The notes beneath the pieces were generated by a model that was given only the letters and a program-made list of their open reading frames with translations, was not told the DNA's origin and did no database searches. This document shows positions 45,300 through 54,577 of a DNA stretch of 64,000 nucleotides, one piece after another (within the stretch, counting starts at the first letter, position 1; each line of letters starts with the position of its first letter). A program made the position numbers and the translations under genes. Source of the DNA: Burkholderia diffusa (GTDB taxonomy: Bacteria > Pseudomonadota > Gammaproteobacteria > Burkholderiales > Burkholderiaceae); contig NZ_CP013362.1 in NCBI RefSeq assembly GCF_001718315.1, positions 2,232,001-2,296,000 on the forward strand, written 5' to 3'.

Positions 45300-46343
45300 T
45301 CACCCGTGCGCGACGGCGCCCGGCACGCCGCTTCCCGCCGGCCGCGCATGCCGCGCCGGATGGCGCGCGTGCACGCGGCCCGGCGCATCGGCCGGCAGCA
45401 CGCCATGTTGCAGCCAGGACAGCGCGACGGGCCATAGCGTGTCGGTGAAGCGGCTGTGGAAGAACGCGAAGTGGCCGATCGCATCGACGCCGATGTCGCG
45501 CGGCGCGATCCGCAGATGCGTGACGTCGCTGCCCGTGTAGTAGCCCGCCAGCCGCTCGATCGCGTCGACCGTGCCGAACCCGTCGTCGTCGAGACCGATC
45601 GCGAGCATCTGCGCCGGCAGCCGCGCGAAGCGCGCCGGCAGCGCAGCGCGGCTCTCCGCGGTTTCGGCGAGCGGGCCGCGCGTGTAGGCGTCTTCGAAGC
45701 GCGCTTGCGCGCGCACCCACGACAGCGCGACGCCGCGCGGCGTGTCCTCCATCCAGCCGAGCCGTTTCGCGGGCACGTAGCCGAACACGGCCGCGAGCGC
45801 CGGCATCGCGATATGCCACTTCCACCACATGCGCCGCCGCTCTTCCGGCCGATAGTCGCGCCAGTACGCATATTGCGCGCCGACGGTCACCGCGTGGCGC
45901 ACGTACGCGTTCGACGCCGCGAGCCCGAGCACGCAACCGCCGATGCTGTGCGCGACGACGTCGAGCGGCTGGCCGGGAAACGCGTCGCGCGCGTACTGCA
46001 GCGCGGCCTCGCAATCGAGCCGCCCCCAGTCGAGCCAGTTCGCGCGCAGCTTCGCGAGCCGCGCGGGGCGCGAACCGCCGATCCCGCGATAGTCGTAGAC
46101 GAGCACGTCGCGCCCCTGCGCGAAGAGCCACGCCGCGAAGCGGAAGTAGTAGTCGCAGCGCACCGACGTCGCGCAATTGACGACCGTCACGGGGCGTGCG
46201 GCGCCGCCGCCGCGATGCCGCCACACATAGCCGCGCAGCATATAACCGTCGGCCGCGGTCAGCGTCACGGGCTCCGGCGGCAACGTGCCCGCCGCGCGCC
46301 CGGCCACCTGGTCCGCCCCGGCTGCTTGATTCGAAATCGTCAT
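45300..46343 (-). CDS. Alpha/beta hydrolase
   Basis: This 347-residue serine hydrolase has the nucleophile elbow in VVAHSIGGCVLG (Ser about 137) and the oxyanion region VVNCATSVRCDYYF. The acid may be Asp in LAIGLDDDGFG and the catalytic His in DAIGHFAFFHSRF. The start at 46343 follows GGAGACAGG; the upstream extension is not conserved. It is divergent from a LysR gene. Substrate is unknown; an ester or acyl thioester is possible. Confidence 0.82.
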   Translation of the reverse strand: MTISNQAAGADQVAGRAAGTLPPEPVTLTAADGYMLRGYVWRHRGGGAARPVTVVNCATSVRCDYYFRFAAWLFAQGRDVLVYDYRGIGGSRPARLAKLRANWLDWGRLDCEAALQYARDAFPGQPLDVVAHSIGGCVLGLAASNAYVRHAVTVGAQYAYWRDYRPEERRRMWWKWHIAMPALAAVFGYVPAKRLGWMEDTPRGVALSWVRAQARFEDAYTRGPLAETAESRAALPARFARLPAQMLAIGLDDDGFGTVDAIERLAGYYTGSDVTHLRIAPRDIGVDAIGHFAFFHSRFTDTLWPVALSWLQHGVLPADAPGRVHARHPARHARPAGSGVPGAVAHG

Positions 46344-46462
46344 CCTGTCTCCTGTGCAGCGTCGCGTCATCCGGCGTCCGCCTGGTCGGTCAGTCTCCAT
46401 TGAACTTGACGCGCCCGGTGTTCTCAACCAATCTTGCTGCTCCGTTCGCATGAGCCCTACGC

Positions 46463-47404
46463 ATGTCAACGCCGCTCGTCCGTCTCCCGTCGCTGGACCT
46501 CGTGCGCGGTTTCGTCGCCGTCGGCCGCCGCATGAGCATCACGCTCGCCGCGCAGGACCTGTGTGTCACGCAGTCGGCGGTCAGCCGCCAGGTGCATGCG
46601 CTCGAGGCACATCTCGGCGTCGCGCTGCTGCAGCGCGGCTATCGCAAGATCGCGTTCACGCCGGAAGGTGAGCGGCTGTTTCGCGCCGCCGACGCGGCGC
46701 TGCTCAGCCTGCAGCACACCGTCGCGTCGCTCGCCGCCACGCGCGAGCGCCAGCCCGTCACGATCACCGCGAGCATCGGCGTCACCGCGCTGTGGCTGCT
46801 GCCGCGGCTCGGGCGCCTGCAGGCGCGCCTGCCCGACGTCGACCTGCGCGTGGCCGCGAACGACAAGGTACTCGATTTGCGCGCGGAAGGCATCGACCTC
46901 GGAATCCGCTACTGCCCGCGCGAGCGTGCGCCCGCCGGCGCGCTGCACCTGTTCGACGAAGTCGTCGTGCCGGTCGCGCACCCGGCGCTGGCCGCGCGGC
47001 CCGTCACCGACGTGGCCGCGATCGCCGACCACGTGCTGCTTGAATTCGACGGGCCGCCGCAAACGCAACTGCAGTGGCGTGCGCACCTGCACGCGGCCGG
47101 GCTCGACGACGCACGCCCGAAGGGCGTGCTGCGTTTCAACCAGTACGACCAGGTGATCCATGCCGCGATTGCCGGCCAGGGCGTCGCGCTCGGAAGGCTC
47201 GCGCTCGTCGCACCGATGCTCGCGGACGGCCGGCTCGCGGTGCTCGGCCCGCACTCGCAGGCGTTGTCGGATGCGTACGGCTATTGGCTGTTCCGGCACG
47301 ATCCCGCACCGCGCCGCGAAGTCGCCGATGTGCGCGACTGGATTCTCGCGGAAGCGGCCGAATGCGACGCGGCAATGCGCGCGTACGACGCGGCGCAGCG
47401 GTAA
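46463..47404 (+). CDS. LysR-type regulator (GcvA-like)
   Basis: The 313-residue protein has a LysR HTH (LAAQDLCVTQSAVSRQVHAL, about residues 28-47) and an effector domain with DLGIRYCPRER, a pattern typical of the GcvA subgroup. It is divergent from the alpha/beta hydrolase gene (119 bp) and 308 bp upstream of an MFS gene; it may control either. No good ribosome site precedes the ATG. Confidence 0.9.
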   Translation: MSTPLVRLPSLDLVRGFVAVGRRMSITLAAQDLCVTQSAVSRQVHALEAHLGVALLQRGYRKIAFTPEGERLFRAADAALLSLQHTVASLAATRERQPVTITASIGVTALWLLPRLGRLQARLPDVDLRVAANDKVLDLRAEGIDLGIRYCPRERAPAGALHLFDEVVVPVAHPALAARPVTDVAAIADHVLLEFDGPPQTQLQWRAHLHAAGLDDARPKGVLRFNQYDQVIHAAIAGQGVALGRLALVAPMLADGRLAVLGPHSQALSDAYGYWLFRHDPAPRREVADVRDWILAEAAECDAAMRAYDAAQR

Positions 47405-47712
47405 GCCGCGAGCGAATTTCCGCATCGAGTCGATGCCGGTGCGGCATTGCGCGCGAGACACGCGCAGTCGCGATCGATGCGCCGACGTCCCGACTCCGCT
47501 GTATCGACCGCGCATCACGCCGGCTGCATGCGTGGCAGCGACCCCACGCATCCGGCCCATACAACCTTCGCCACCGGCATCGCGTTCGAACCGCATCGCA
47601 TTCCCCTCACGCATGCGAACGCGACCGAATGATTGCTTGAGCACGCCGCGACCCGATCGTCTAATCGGATCGAACGCGGCGTCGCGCCGCACGCATTCAT
47701 CCGGAGACCAGC
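47405..47712. other. Intergenic region with nested inverted repeat before MFS gene
   Basis: These 308 bp hold no credible gene. At 47644-47681 an outer pair CGCCGCG/CGCGGCG encloses an inner pair CCGAT/ATCGG. The structure ends 31 bp before the MFS start codon, so it may be an operator or an mRNA leader hairpin. Confidence 0.45.
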
Positions 47713-48945
47713 ATGACCCCGATCGAACAAGACACCCGGCGCCGCTGGCTGCCGGTGCTCGCGGGAGGCCTGATCATGGGCGCCGCGCTCGGAATCCGCC
47801 ACGTGCAGGGGCTGTTCCTCGCCCCCGTCACGCTCGACCACGGCTGGTCGCGCGAAGCGTTCGGGCTCGCGCTCGCGCTGCAGAACCTGGTCTGGGGCAT
47901 CGCGCAGCCGTTTACCGGGATGATCGCCGACCGCTTCGGGTCCGTGCGCGTGATCGTCGCCGGCATGCTGCTGTATGCGGCCGGGCTCGTCACGATGGCG
48001 TTCGCCGCGTCGGCCGGCGTGTTCGCGATCGGCGCGGGGCTCGTGATCGGCATCGCGCTGTCGGGCTCGGCCTTCGCGTCGATCTACGGCGCGCTGAGCC
48101 GGCTGTTTCCGCCCGACCGGCGCGGCTGGGCGCTCGGTGTCGCCGGCGCGATCGGCGGGCTCGGCCAGTTCTGCATGGTGCCGGTCGCGCAGGTGCTGAT
48201 CGGCGGGATCGGCTGGCAGCATGCATTCGTCGCGCTCGCGCTCGTCGCCGCGCTGCTCGCGCCGCTCGCGATGCTGGTGCGCGACCGGCCCGCGCACGCC
48301 GCGAGCCGCGCCGACGGCCCCGATCAGTCGATCGGCGCGGCGGTGCGCGAAGCGTTTGCACATCGCGGCTTCTGGCTGCTGAACGCGGGATTCTTCGCGT
48401 GCGGGTTCCAGCTCGCGTTCATCGCGACCCACCTGCCCGCCTACCTGCTCGACCACGGCCTGCCGGCGCGCCACGCCAGCGTCGCGCTCGCGCTGATCGC
48501 GTTGACCAACGTGGCCGGCACCTATGCATGCGGCCATCTCGGCGGCCTGCTGCGGCGCAAGTACGTGCTGTCCGTGCTGTACCTCGTCCGTGCGCTGGCG
48601 ATGGCCGCGTTCGTCGCGGCGCAGTTGTCGCCCGCGAGCGTCTACGTGTTCGCGGCCGTGATGGGCCTCACGTGGCTCGGCACCGTGCCGCTGACCAACG
48701 GCGTGATCTCGCAGGTGTTCGGCGTGCGCTACATCGCGACGCTGTTCGGCTTCGTCTTCTTCGGGCACCAGCTCGGCAGCTTCTTCGGGGTATGGCTCGG
48801 CGCGCTCGTGTACGACGCGACGCATTCGTATCTGCCGCTGTGGATCGGCTCGATCGCGCTCGGCGTGCTGGCCGCGCTGCTGCACCTGCCGATCGACGAC
48901 GCGCGCATCGCGCGCCCTGCTCCGGGCAAGGCCGCGTGGGCATGA
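47713..48945 (+). CDS. MFS transporter (monocarboxylate/oxalate-like)
   Basis: The 410-residue protein has twelve hydrophobic helices. The first loop contains GIRHVQGLFLAPVTLDHGWS and the helix 2-3 loop GMIADRFGSVRVIV, resembling the oxalate:formate antiporter-like MFS group. The ATG follows CGGAGACCAGC. A 38-codon ORF overlaps its stop. The substrate is unknown; expression may be controlled by the upstream LysR protein. Confidence 0.87.
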   Translation: MTPIEQDTRRRWLPVLAGGLIMGAALGIRHVQGLFLAPVTLDHGWSREAFGLALALQNLVWGIAQPFTGMIADRFGSVRVIVAGMLLYAAGLVTMAFAASAGVFAIGAGLVIGIALSGSAFASIYGALSRLFPPDRRGWALGVAGAIGGLGQFCMVPVAQVLIGGIGWQHAFVALALVAALLAPLAMLVRDRPAHAASRADGPDQSIGAAVREAFAHRGFWLLNAGFFACGFQLAFIATHLPAYLLDHGLPARHASVALALIALTNVAGTYACGHLGGLLRRKYVLSVLYLVRALAMAAFVAAQLSPASVYVFAAVMGLTWLGTVPLTNGVISQVFGVRYIATLFGFVFFGHQLGSFFGVWLGALVYDATHSYLPLWIGSIALGVLAALLHLPIDDARIARPAPGKAAWA

Positions 48946-49058
48946 TGCGCGTGGCGCTGGCCGTCGGCGTGCTCGCGTTCGTCGCGTGGTGCGGCGCGGC
49001 CTACTTCGATTCGGGCATCGCGCTTGCGCTGCTCGAGCACGCGGCATTCTGCGACTGA
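48942..49058 (+). CDS. 38-residue membrane microprotein coupled to MFS gene
   Basis: An ATGA overlap joins this short ORF to the stop codon of the MFS gene, implying coupled translation. The product MMRVALAVGVLAFVAWCG continues with AAYFDSGIALALLEHAAFCD: one strong transmembrane helix (about 3-20) and a short amphipathic tail with two cysteines in all. No family is recognised. It may be a small subunit or regulator of the transporter, or a chance frame. Confidence 0.5.
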   Translation: MMRVALAVGVLAFVAWCGAAYFDSGIALALLEHAAFCD

Positions 49059-49096
49059 CATGGCAAGCCGCACCGCGCGCACGGATGGTCGGCCGC

Positions 49097-49136
49097 GCCT
49101 GGTGACGCCTGGTGACGCCTGGTGACGCCTGGTGAC
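49097..49136 (+). repeat. 10-bp tandem repeat, four copies
   Basis: GCCTGGTGAC is repeated four times without interruption or mismatch. The array ends two bases before the stop codon of the photolyase gene on the other strand. The unit is one helical turn, and copy number may vary by slippage. Confidence 0.9.
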
Positions 49137-49138
49137 GT

Positions 49139-50617
49139 CTATCGACGCTTCGGCAGCGTGGCCAGCGCATCGAGCGCACGCCGCCGCGCGGTGTCGTGAT
49201 CGACGATCGGCGCCGGATAGTCGACGCCGAGCCGCACGCCGGCCGCCTCGAGTTCCAACGGCGACGCCTCCCACGGCGCATGGATCGTCATCGCGTCGAG
49301 GCCCGCGAGCTCCGGCACCCAGCGGCGCACGTATGCACCCTGCGGATCGAACTTCCGGCCCTGCGTCACCGGATTGAAGATGCGGAAATACGGCGCGGCG
49401 TCGGCGCCGCAGCCGGCCACCCATTGCCAGTTCGCCGGGTTGTTCGCAACGTCCGCGTCGACGAGTGTGTCGTAAAACCAGCGCTCGCCGGCCCGCCAGT
49501 CGATCAGCAGATGCTTGACGAGAAACGACGCGACGACCATCCGCACACGGTTGTGCATCCAGCCGGTCGCCCACAGCTCGCGCATCCCCGCATCGACGAG
49601 CGGATAGCCGGTCAGCCCGCGCTGCCACGCGCGCAGCGCGGCGGGATCGTCGCGCCACGGCATCGCGTCGAACTGCGCGCGGAAGTTGTCGGTTGCGAGC
49701 GCCGGAAAGTGATACAGCAGCACGTGGCTGAATTCGCGCCAGCCGAGCTCGCTCAGGAATTTCTCCGCGCCGGCCGCGCAGGCCGCGCCGCCCGCCTGTG
49801 CGGCACCCTGCACCGCATGCCACACCTGCCGCGGCGACACGTTGCCGAAGCGCAGGAACGGCGACAGCCGGCTCGTCGCCGACCAGTCGGGCCGGTCGCG
49901 CATATCGGCATAGCCAGCCAGCGACTCGGCCGAGAACGCGTCGAGCCGCGCATGCGCGCCGGCCTCGTCGGGCGCCGGCCACGCGTCGCGCAGGCCGCCC
50001 GCCCAGTCCGTTGCGCCCGGACGCAACGCGAGCGCGTCCAGCGCCAGCGCACGCTCGCGCACGCCGGCCGGCCACGGGTGAAACGCGATTCCTTCAGGCT
50101 CCGGCAGCGGCGCCGCCACCGTGCGCTCGCGCCGCACCGCGCGCCAGTACGCGGTGAATACCTGGAACGGCGTGCCGGCGCCCGTCAGCACGTCCCACGG
50201 TTCATTCAGCAGGCTGCCGTTGCTGCTCTCGACCTCGAGGCCGCGCGCCTTCAGCGACGCCTTCAGCGCCGCATCGGCCTCGCGCTGCGGCAACGCATAG
50301 CGGCGGTTCCAGTACACGGCCGCCGCGCCGGTGTCATGCACGACGCGTTCGATCTCGCGCGGCGCATCGCCGCGCAGCAGCAGCAGACGGCCGCCGTGAC
50401 GCGCGAGCGCCGCGTCGAGTCCGGCGAGCGCCCCGTGCAGCCACCAGCGCGCCGCCCCGCCGAGCGCGCGCCCCGCGCCTTCGCCCGTGTCGTCGACGTA
50501 CACGCACACGAGCGGCCGGCCCGACGCGACCGCGCGCGTCAGCGCGGGCTGGTCGGTCACGCGCAGATCGTCGCGGAACCACACGATGGCAGGAGCAACG
50601 GACGACTTCGCTGGCAC
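49139..50617 (-). CDS. phrB: Deoxyribodipyrimidine photolyase (class I)
   Basis: The enzyme repairs UV-induced pyrimidine dimers with blue light, using FADH and an antenna cofactor. The N-terminal antenna domain begins IVWFRDDLRVTDQPALTRAV, and the FAD domain carries TGYPLVDAGMRELWATGWMH, NRVRMVVASFLVKHL and FRIFNPVTQGRKFDP. A GTG at 50617 was chosen (492 residues) because GAGG lies five bases upstream, but a GTG at 50623 is nearly as good. The gene is likely transcribed alone. Confidence 0.92.
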   Translation of the reverse strand: MPAKSSVAPAIVWFRDDLRVTDQPALTRAVASGRPLVCVYVDDTGEGAGRALGGAARWWLHGALAGLDAALARHGGRLLLLRGDAPREIERVVHDTGAAAVYWNRRYALPQREADAALKASLKARGLEVESSNGSLLNEPWDVLTGAGTPFQVFTAYWRAVRRERTVAAPLPEPEGIAFHPWPAGVRERALALDALALRPGATDWAGGLRDAWPAPDEAGAHARLDAFSAESLAGYADMRDRPDWSATSRLSPFLRFGNVSPRQVWHAVQGAAQAGGAACAAGAEKFLSELGWREFSHVLLYHFPALATDNFRAQFDAMPWRDDPAALRAWQRGLTGYPLVDAGMRELWATGWMHNRVRMVVASFLVKHLLIDWRAGERWFYDTLVDADVANNPANWQWVAGCGADAAPYFRIFNPVTQGRKFDPQGAYVRRWVPELAGLDAMTIHAPWEASPLELEAAGVRLGVDYPAPIVDHDTARRRALDALATLPKRR

Positions 50618-50985
50618 GGGCACCTCGGTCAGGAAACGGAAAAGTGACCGGTATTGTCGCGGCACGGTCGCGCGATGTCGATGTCCGACAGGCAAGCCGC
50701 GGCGCGCATGTGCGCTGCATACCGACGACGATGCCGGATCGCGAGGCCGGTGAAACGCCTTAGTCCATTCCGACGATTCTTCGCCGCATGCACCGGCCTA
50801 CGCTCGATGTCGGGTTCGCCGCGATGCGCGGCACGCGTCGGCCGCCAGTCGACCGCGCGCATCGCGCGACGCATCCGCCAGGTCCGCCGCCGCAAGCATG
50901 GACCGTTCCGGCCGTTGCGGCGCGCACGCCCGCCCGGACGTGCCCACGGCCCCGTCCTCACCGTCAACCTCACCCGATACCCGCC
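50618..50985. other. Divergent intergenic region between photolyase and SRPBCC genes
   Basis: This 368-bp region should carry both promoters. A frame continuing the photolyase upstream and other short frames are seen, but none has a ribosome site or familiar sequence. No operator or terminator was found. Confidence 0.35.
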
Positions 50986-51465
50986 ATGACCAAGCCAGCC
51001 AATCTCGTCACCTCGATCACCGTCGCGATCGACGCCCCCGCTTCCGTCGTCTGGGAAGTGCTGACCGACTTCCCGCGCTACGGCGAATGGAACACGTTCT
51101 GCGTCGGCCTCGAAACGACCGGCCGGATCGGCGACTTCGTGCACATGCAGGTGCGCATTCCGGGCACGGAGACGGTGATTCCCGTCGACGAAATCCTCGT
51201 CGCGTGCGAGCCCGGGCGTCTGCTGTCGTGGGAGCAGCGCCCGACCGACGACAATAAGGATGCCGCGCGCCGCGACCAGTACGTCGAAGCCGACGGAGCC
51301 GAACGATGCCGTTACTTCACGACCGACCAGTTTCTCGGCATCAACGCGGAAACGATCATGCGCGAGCATGGCGGCTGGGTGAAGCAGGGGTTCGACCAGT
51401 GCGCGCGCGACGTGAAGCAGCGCGCGGAAGCGCTGTATGCATCCCGCCGACGCAAAAGCGCGTGA
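50986..51465 (+). CDS. SRPBCC (START-like) domain protein
   Basis: The 159-residue product has the helix-grip START/Bet v1-like fold: ITVAIDAPASVVWEVLTDFP at the N-terminus (about 11-30), central strands, and a long C-terminal helix GGWVKQGFDQCARDVKQRAE. Family members bind hydrophobic ligands in a central cavity; enzyme activity is seen only in some. No good ribosome site precedes the ATG. Neighbouring genes give no clear clue to its ligand. Confidence 0.85.
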   Translation: MTKPANLVTSITVAIDAPASVVWEVLTDFPRYGEWNTFCVGLETTGRIGDFVHMQVRIPGTETVIPVDEILVACEPGRLLSWEQRPTDDNKDAARRDQYVEADGAERCRYFTTDQFLGINAETIMREHGGWVKQGFDQCARDVKQRAEALYASRRRKSA

Positions 51466-51550
51466 CGAAGAACGGGCGATGCGCGATCCGCAGACCGATG
51501 TGCGCGCCATGGCATCGTTGCACGGCGCGCGCGTCGCGGGCCCCCAGCGC

Positions 51551-52540
51551 TCAGTCGAGACGGAAGGCCGCCTCGAAACGCTCGGCGAACGCGTCGAACT
51601 CGGTTTCCGGCAGATGGTTGATGCCGCCCGCGCGCTTGCGCCCGCCGCCGGTCGGGAAACCGCGGCAGAATTCGTCGGCGCCGAGCGGCCGGCCGTCGGG
51701 CACGCGCACGCTGACGACGAGCCCGCCCTGCGCACGCGGCGACAGCACCGCGAGCGCCGCATGCGGCGCATTGCGCATCCGCTCGTTCGCGAGCATTCCC
51801 GTCGCGCGCCGCGCCCACGGATGATCCGGCATCCTGATCAGTGTCGCACCCGGCACGTCGCGCAGCGGCGCGAGTGCGCATGCCAGTGCCATGTCGTCGC
51901 GATAGCCGTCGCGCAATGCGGCGAACACCGGCGTGTCGCGCACGAAATCGAGCGGATCCTCACACGGCAGCATCGCGTCGGCCAGCACCGCCGGATCGAA
52001 ATGGAGATCGTCGACGCACTCGCCGTATGCGTTGTAGTTCAGGTAGAGCCCGAGTTCGGCGAGCGTGTCGCGTTCGGCCTGGCCGAGTCCGTATTCTCGC
52101 GCGAGCGCGTCGCCGAGCGCCGGCAGCTCGTCGCCGAATGCCGCGACGATCGCCCAGCGCACGTGGCGGCCGCCGAGATGACGGTTCACGAGCGCGCTCG
52201 TGCAGATGTCGGCGGCCGTGTCGATGTACGCGTCGAAACGCGGGTCGCCCGGCAGTTCGCCCGCGAAGTGATGATCGAAGTAGCGGACCGCCGCGCCGTC
52301 GCGCAGCAGCCGCGCGCAGGCGTCGCGATTCTGGTCGTGCGACACGTCGAGCACGGTCACGCGGTCGCCGGCGCGCGCGTCGACGCGCTCCAGCAGCCTG
52401 ATGTCGCGCTTCACGCCGGTCACGAGCGTGCCGCATTCGCCCTCCGCGAGCCGCAGTTGCTGCAGCGCGCACAGACCGTCCGCGTCGCCGTTGAACGCGA
52501 AGAAATGTCGTCCCCGGAGGGGTCCCCGTTCCTGCATCAT
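51551..52540 (-). CDS. DHH/DHHA1 phosphoesterase (candidate PAP phosphatase)
   Basis: The 329-residue protein has all DHH-family metal motifs: NGDADG (17-22), VLDVSHD (Asp65), FDHH (DHH 89-91) and DTAADICTSA. The DHHA1 motif GGGRKRAGG is near residue 300. Relatives such as NrnA degrade short RNA and 3'-phosphoadenosine 5'-phosphate (PAP). The gene follows an SDR and a sulfotransferase on the same strand, so hydrolysis of the PAP left by sulfation is an attractive role. The start has tandem ATGs after GGGAG. Confidence 0.83.
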   Translation of the reverse strand: MMQERGPLRGRHFFAFNGDADGLCALQQLRLAEGECGTLVTGVKRDIRLLERVDARAGDRVTVLDVSHDQNRDACARLLRDGAAVRYFDHHFAGELPGDPRFDAYIDTAADICTSALVNRHLGGRHVRWAIVAAFGDELPALGDALAREYGLGQAERDTLAELGLYLNYNAYGECVDDLHFDPAVLADAMLPCEDPLDFVRDTPVFAALRDGYRDDMALACALAPLRDVPGATLIRMPDHPWARRATGMLANERMRNAPHAALAVLSPRAQGGLVVSVRVPDGRPLGADEFCRGFPTGGGRKRAGGINHLPETEFDAFAERFEAAFRLD

Positions 52541-52554
52541 CCGTTGCTCCCTCC

Positions 52555-53346
52555 TCAGGGCATGAAGTCGCCGCCGTTCGCGTCCAGCGTCGCGCCGGTC
52601 ACCGCGTTCGCATAATCCGACGCGAGGAACAGCGCGGCGCGCGCGCAGTCGTCGTCGGTCGGCAGCTTGGCGAGCGCGATGTTCGACGCGATCGGCGCGA
52701 TGATCTCCGCCTCCGTCATTCCGTACTCGGCTGCCGCCTGCCGAAAATACGTCTGCGTCGGCACACCCCACATCCAGCCCATGTGGATGCTGTTCGCGCG
52801 GATCCCGTGCACGCCGAGCTCGCGCGCCAGGTATTTTGCCGCAATCGAGAGCGCGCCCTTCGATACAGCGTAGCCCGATTCCCCTGCAAACGGCTTGCGG
52901 GTTGCCTGCGTGTTGATCATCACGATCGCGCCGCGCTTGTGCCGCTTCATGTGCGGGACGATTTCCTGCGTAAGCGTCATCGTGCCGAACACGTTGGTGT
53001 CGAACACCGCGCGCCAGCCGTCGAGATCGGCTTCTTCGACGGCCTCCGGAAACGTGCCGTGCACGAACGCGCTGTTCACGAGCGCATCGATCCGGCCAAA
53101 GCGCTCGATCGCCTCCGTCGCGAGCTGCCGGCACTGTGCGCGCTCGGTGATGTCGGTCCGCACCTTCAGCACGTCGCACGCGACGCCGAGTGCAAGGATC
53201 CGCGCCTCCGCGTCGTCGAGCTTTTCCATCGTGCGCGCCGCGACGACCACGCCGCGCGCCCCCTCGCGTGCCGCCTCGACGGCGAGCTTCACGCCGAGCC
53301 CCGGCCCGATCCCGGAAATCACGACGATCTTGTCCTTCAGCAACAT
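52555..53346 (-). CDS. Short-chain dehydrogenase/reductase (SDR)
   Basis: This NAD(P)-dependent oxidoreductase has 263 residues. The cofactor motif is GIGPGLGVKLA (about residues 12-22) and the YxxxK pair lies in ESGYAVSKGAL; the serine position appears replaced in VMINTQATRK. The ATG at 53346 follows AGGAGACAACC. It sits between the sulfotransferase and DHH genes, and may oxidise or reduce the molecule that is sulfated. Substrate is unknown. Confidence 0.88.
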   Translation of the reverse strand: MLLKDKIVVISGIGPGLGVKLAVEAAREGARGVVVAARTMEKLDDAEARILALGVACDVLKVRTDITERAQCRQLATEAIERFGRIDALVNSAFVHGTFPEAVEEADLDGWRAVFDTNVFGTMTLTQEIVPHMKRHKRGAIVMINTQATRKPFAGESGYAVSKGALSIAAKYLARELGVHGIRANSIHMGWMWGVPTQTYFRQAAAEYGMTEAEIIAPIASNIALAKLPTDDDCARAALFLASDYANAVTGATLDANGGDFMP

Positions 53347-53383
53347 GGTTGTCTCCTGGTTGTCGTTGGTCTCGCGGGCGCCG

Positions 53384-54577
53384 TCAGCCGGCCGCCCGCA
53401 GGTGCCGCGCGCGATACGCGGCGAAGTCGTGCGCCAGTTGCGCATCGGTGAAGCCGAAGCGGGCGATCGAATAGTCGTGCGCGGCGCGCTTGTCGCGGCC
53501 GTGGCACGCCATCCAGTCCACCATCGCCGCGCGCTGCCGTGCATCGAGCGGCATGCCGGCGAAGCGGTACACGGCTTGCGCGACGCCGAGCGGATTCGAC
53601 ACGGTGTCCTCGAAACGCACGTCGAGAAACCGCTCGGCCGGCAGCGCGTCGCGCGCCGTCATCGCCGCGCGGATCGCACGCGCCATCCCCGCGTTCCACT
53701 GCGCGCCAACCGTGCGCGGATCCGGGTCGTCCGCGTACATCCGCCACAGCGTATGCGCCATGCTCGCCATCGACGGAATCGTCTGCGCCGGGTCGCGATG
53801 CGTGAGCACCACCTGCGCACGCGGAAACACGCGGCACAGCACGTCGAGCGCATGCAGGTGCTGCGGTGTCTTCAGCAGCCAGCGCTCGGCCGGCGCGACG
53901 CCGCGCCGCGCCTTCTGCCACTGCAGGAACTGCAGCATCCGCTTCAGGTACGTATAGACGGGCGTCAGGTCCTGCTTCTCGAGCCACGCCGTATAGCCCG
54001 GCACGTTCGCGTACGAATCCATCGCGCACACGAACGAGTGCTCCATCAGCATGAACTCCTCGTCGGCGAGCATCGCGTCGAGCGGATGGATCGTCAGGAT
54101 CTGCGGAATGCAGTCGATCATCGTCGCAACCTCGGCCTGCGCGCGGGCGATGCGCACGGTCGGCGCGTCGAGCGTCTCGCCGGCGAGCGGTGCCGGATAG
54201 CGCGTTTCCCACCACGCGGCCGAATGAAAGCGCGGGTCGACCGCGAGCAGCCGCTGCAGCAGCGTCGTGCCGGTGCGCGGCAGCCCGACGATCACGAGCG
54301 GATCGTCGATCTCGATGTCGGCGATTTCCGGATGACGCGCGTAGTAGTTCTCGATGACGAGCCGGTTCACGAGCTGGCCGACGAGCTTCTCGCGCATCAT
54401 CTCCGCGCCGCGCGCGGACAGCTTCGCTTCACCGATCAACGACGCGCACATCACGCCGAGCGCCTCGCGATACGGGCCGTCGCCGAACGCGGCAAGGCCG
54501 CCCGCGCGCGACACGGCCTCGGCGATCAGCCCGTCGGCATCGAGCAGCGTGCGGATCCGGTCGAACGGCGCGTTCAT
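53384..54577 (-). CDS. PAPS-dependent sulfotransferase
   Basis: This cytosolic sulfotransferase (397 residues) has the 5'-phosphosulfate loop GLPRTGTTLLQRLL (from about residue 98) and a 3'-phosphate-binding segment VVLTHRDPAQTIPSM. These mark the Sulfotransfer_3 type that moves sulfate from PAPS to a hydroxyl of a small molecule, lipid or sugar. The start overlaps the stop of the DUF1214 gene by ATGA. PAPS could be supplied by the divergent cysD-cysNC genes. Confidence 0.88.
   Translation of the reverse strand: MNAPFDRIRTLLDADGLIAEAVSRAGGLAAFGDGPYREALGVMCASLIGEAKLSARGAEMMREKLVGQLVNRLVIENYYARHPEIADIEIDDPLVIVGLPRTGTTLLQRLLAVDPRFHSAAWWETRYPAPLAGETLDAPTVRIARAQAEVATMIDCIPQILTIHPLDAMLADEEFMLMEHSFVCAMDSYANVPGYTAWLEKQDLTPVYTYLKRMLQFLQWQKARRGVAPAERWLLKTPQHLHALDVLCRVFPRAQVVLTHRDPAQTIPSMASMAHTLWRMYADDPDPRTVGAQWNAGMARAIRAAMTARDALPAERFLDVRFEDTVSNPLGVAQAVYRFAGMPLDARQRAAMVDWMACHGRDKRAAHDYSIARFGFTDAQLAHDFAAYRARHLRAAG

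Noticed and set aside
49097-49136. CRISPR-like array
   Set aside because: Four abutting 10-bp units without spacers form a simple tandem repeat; no cas gene is present.
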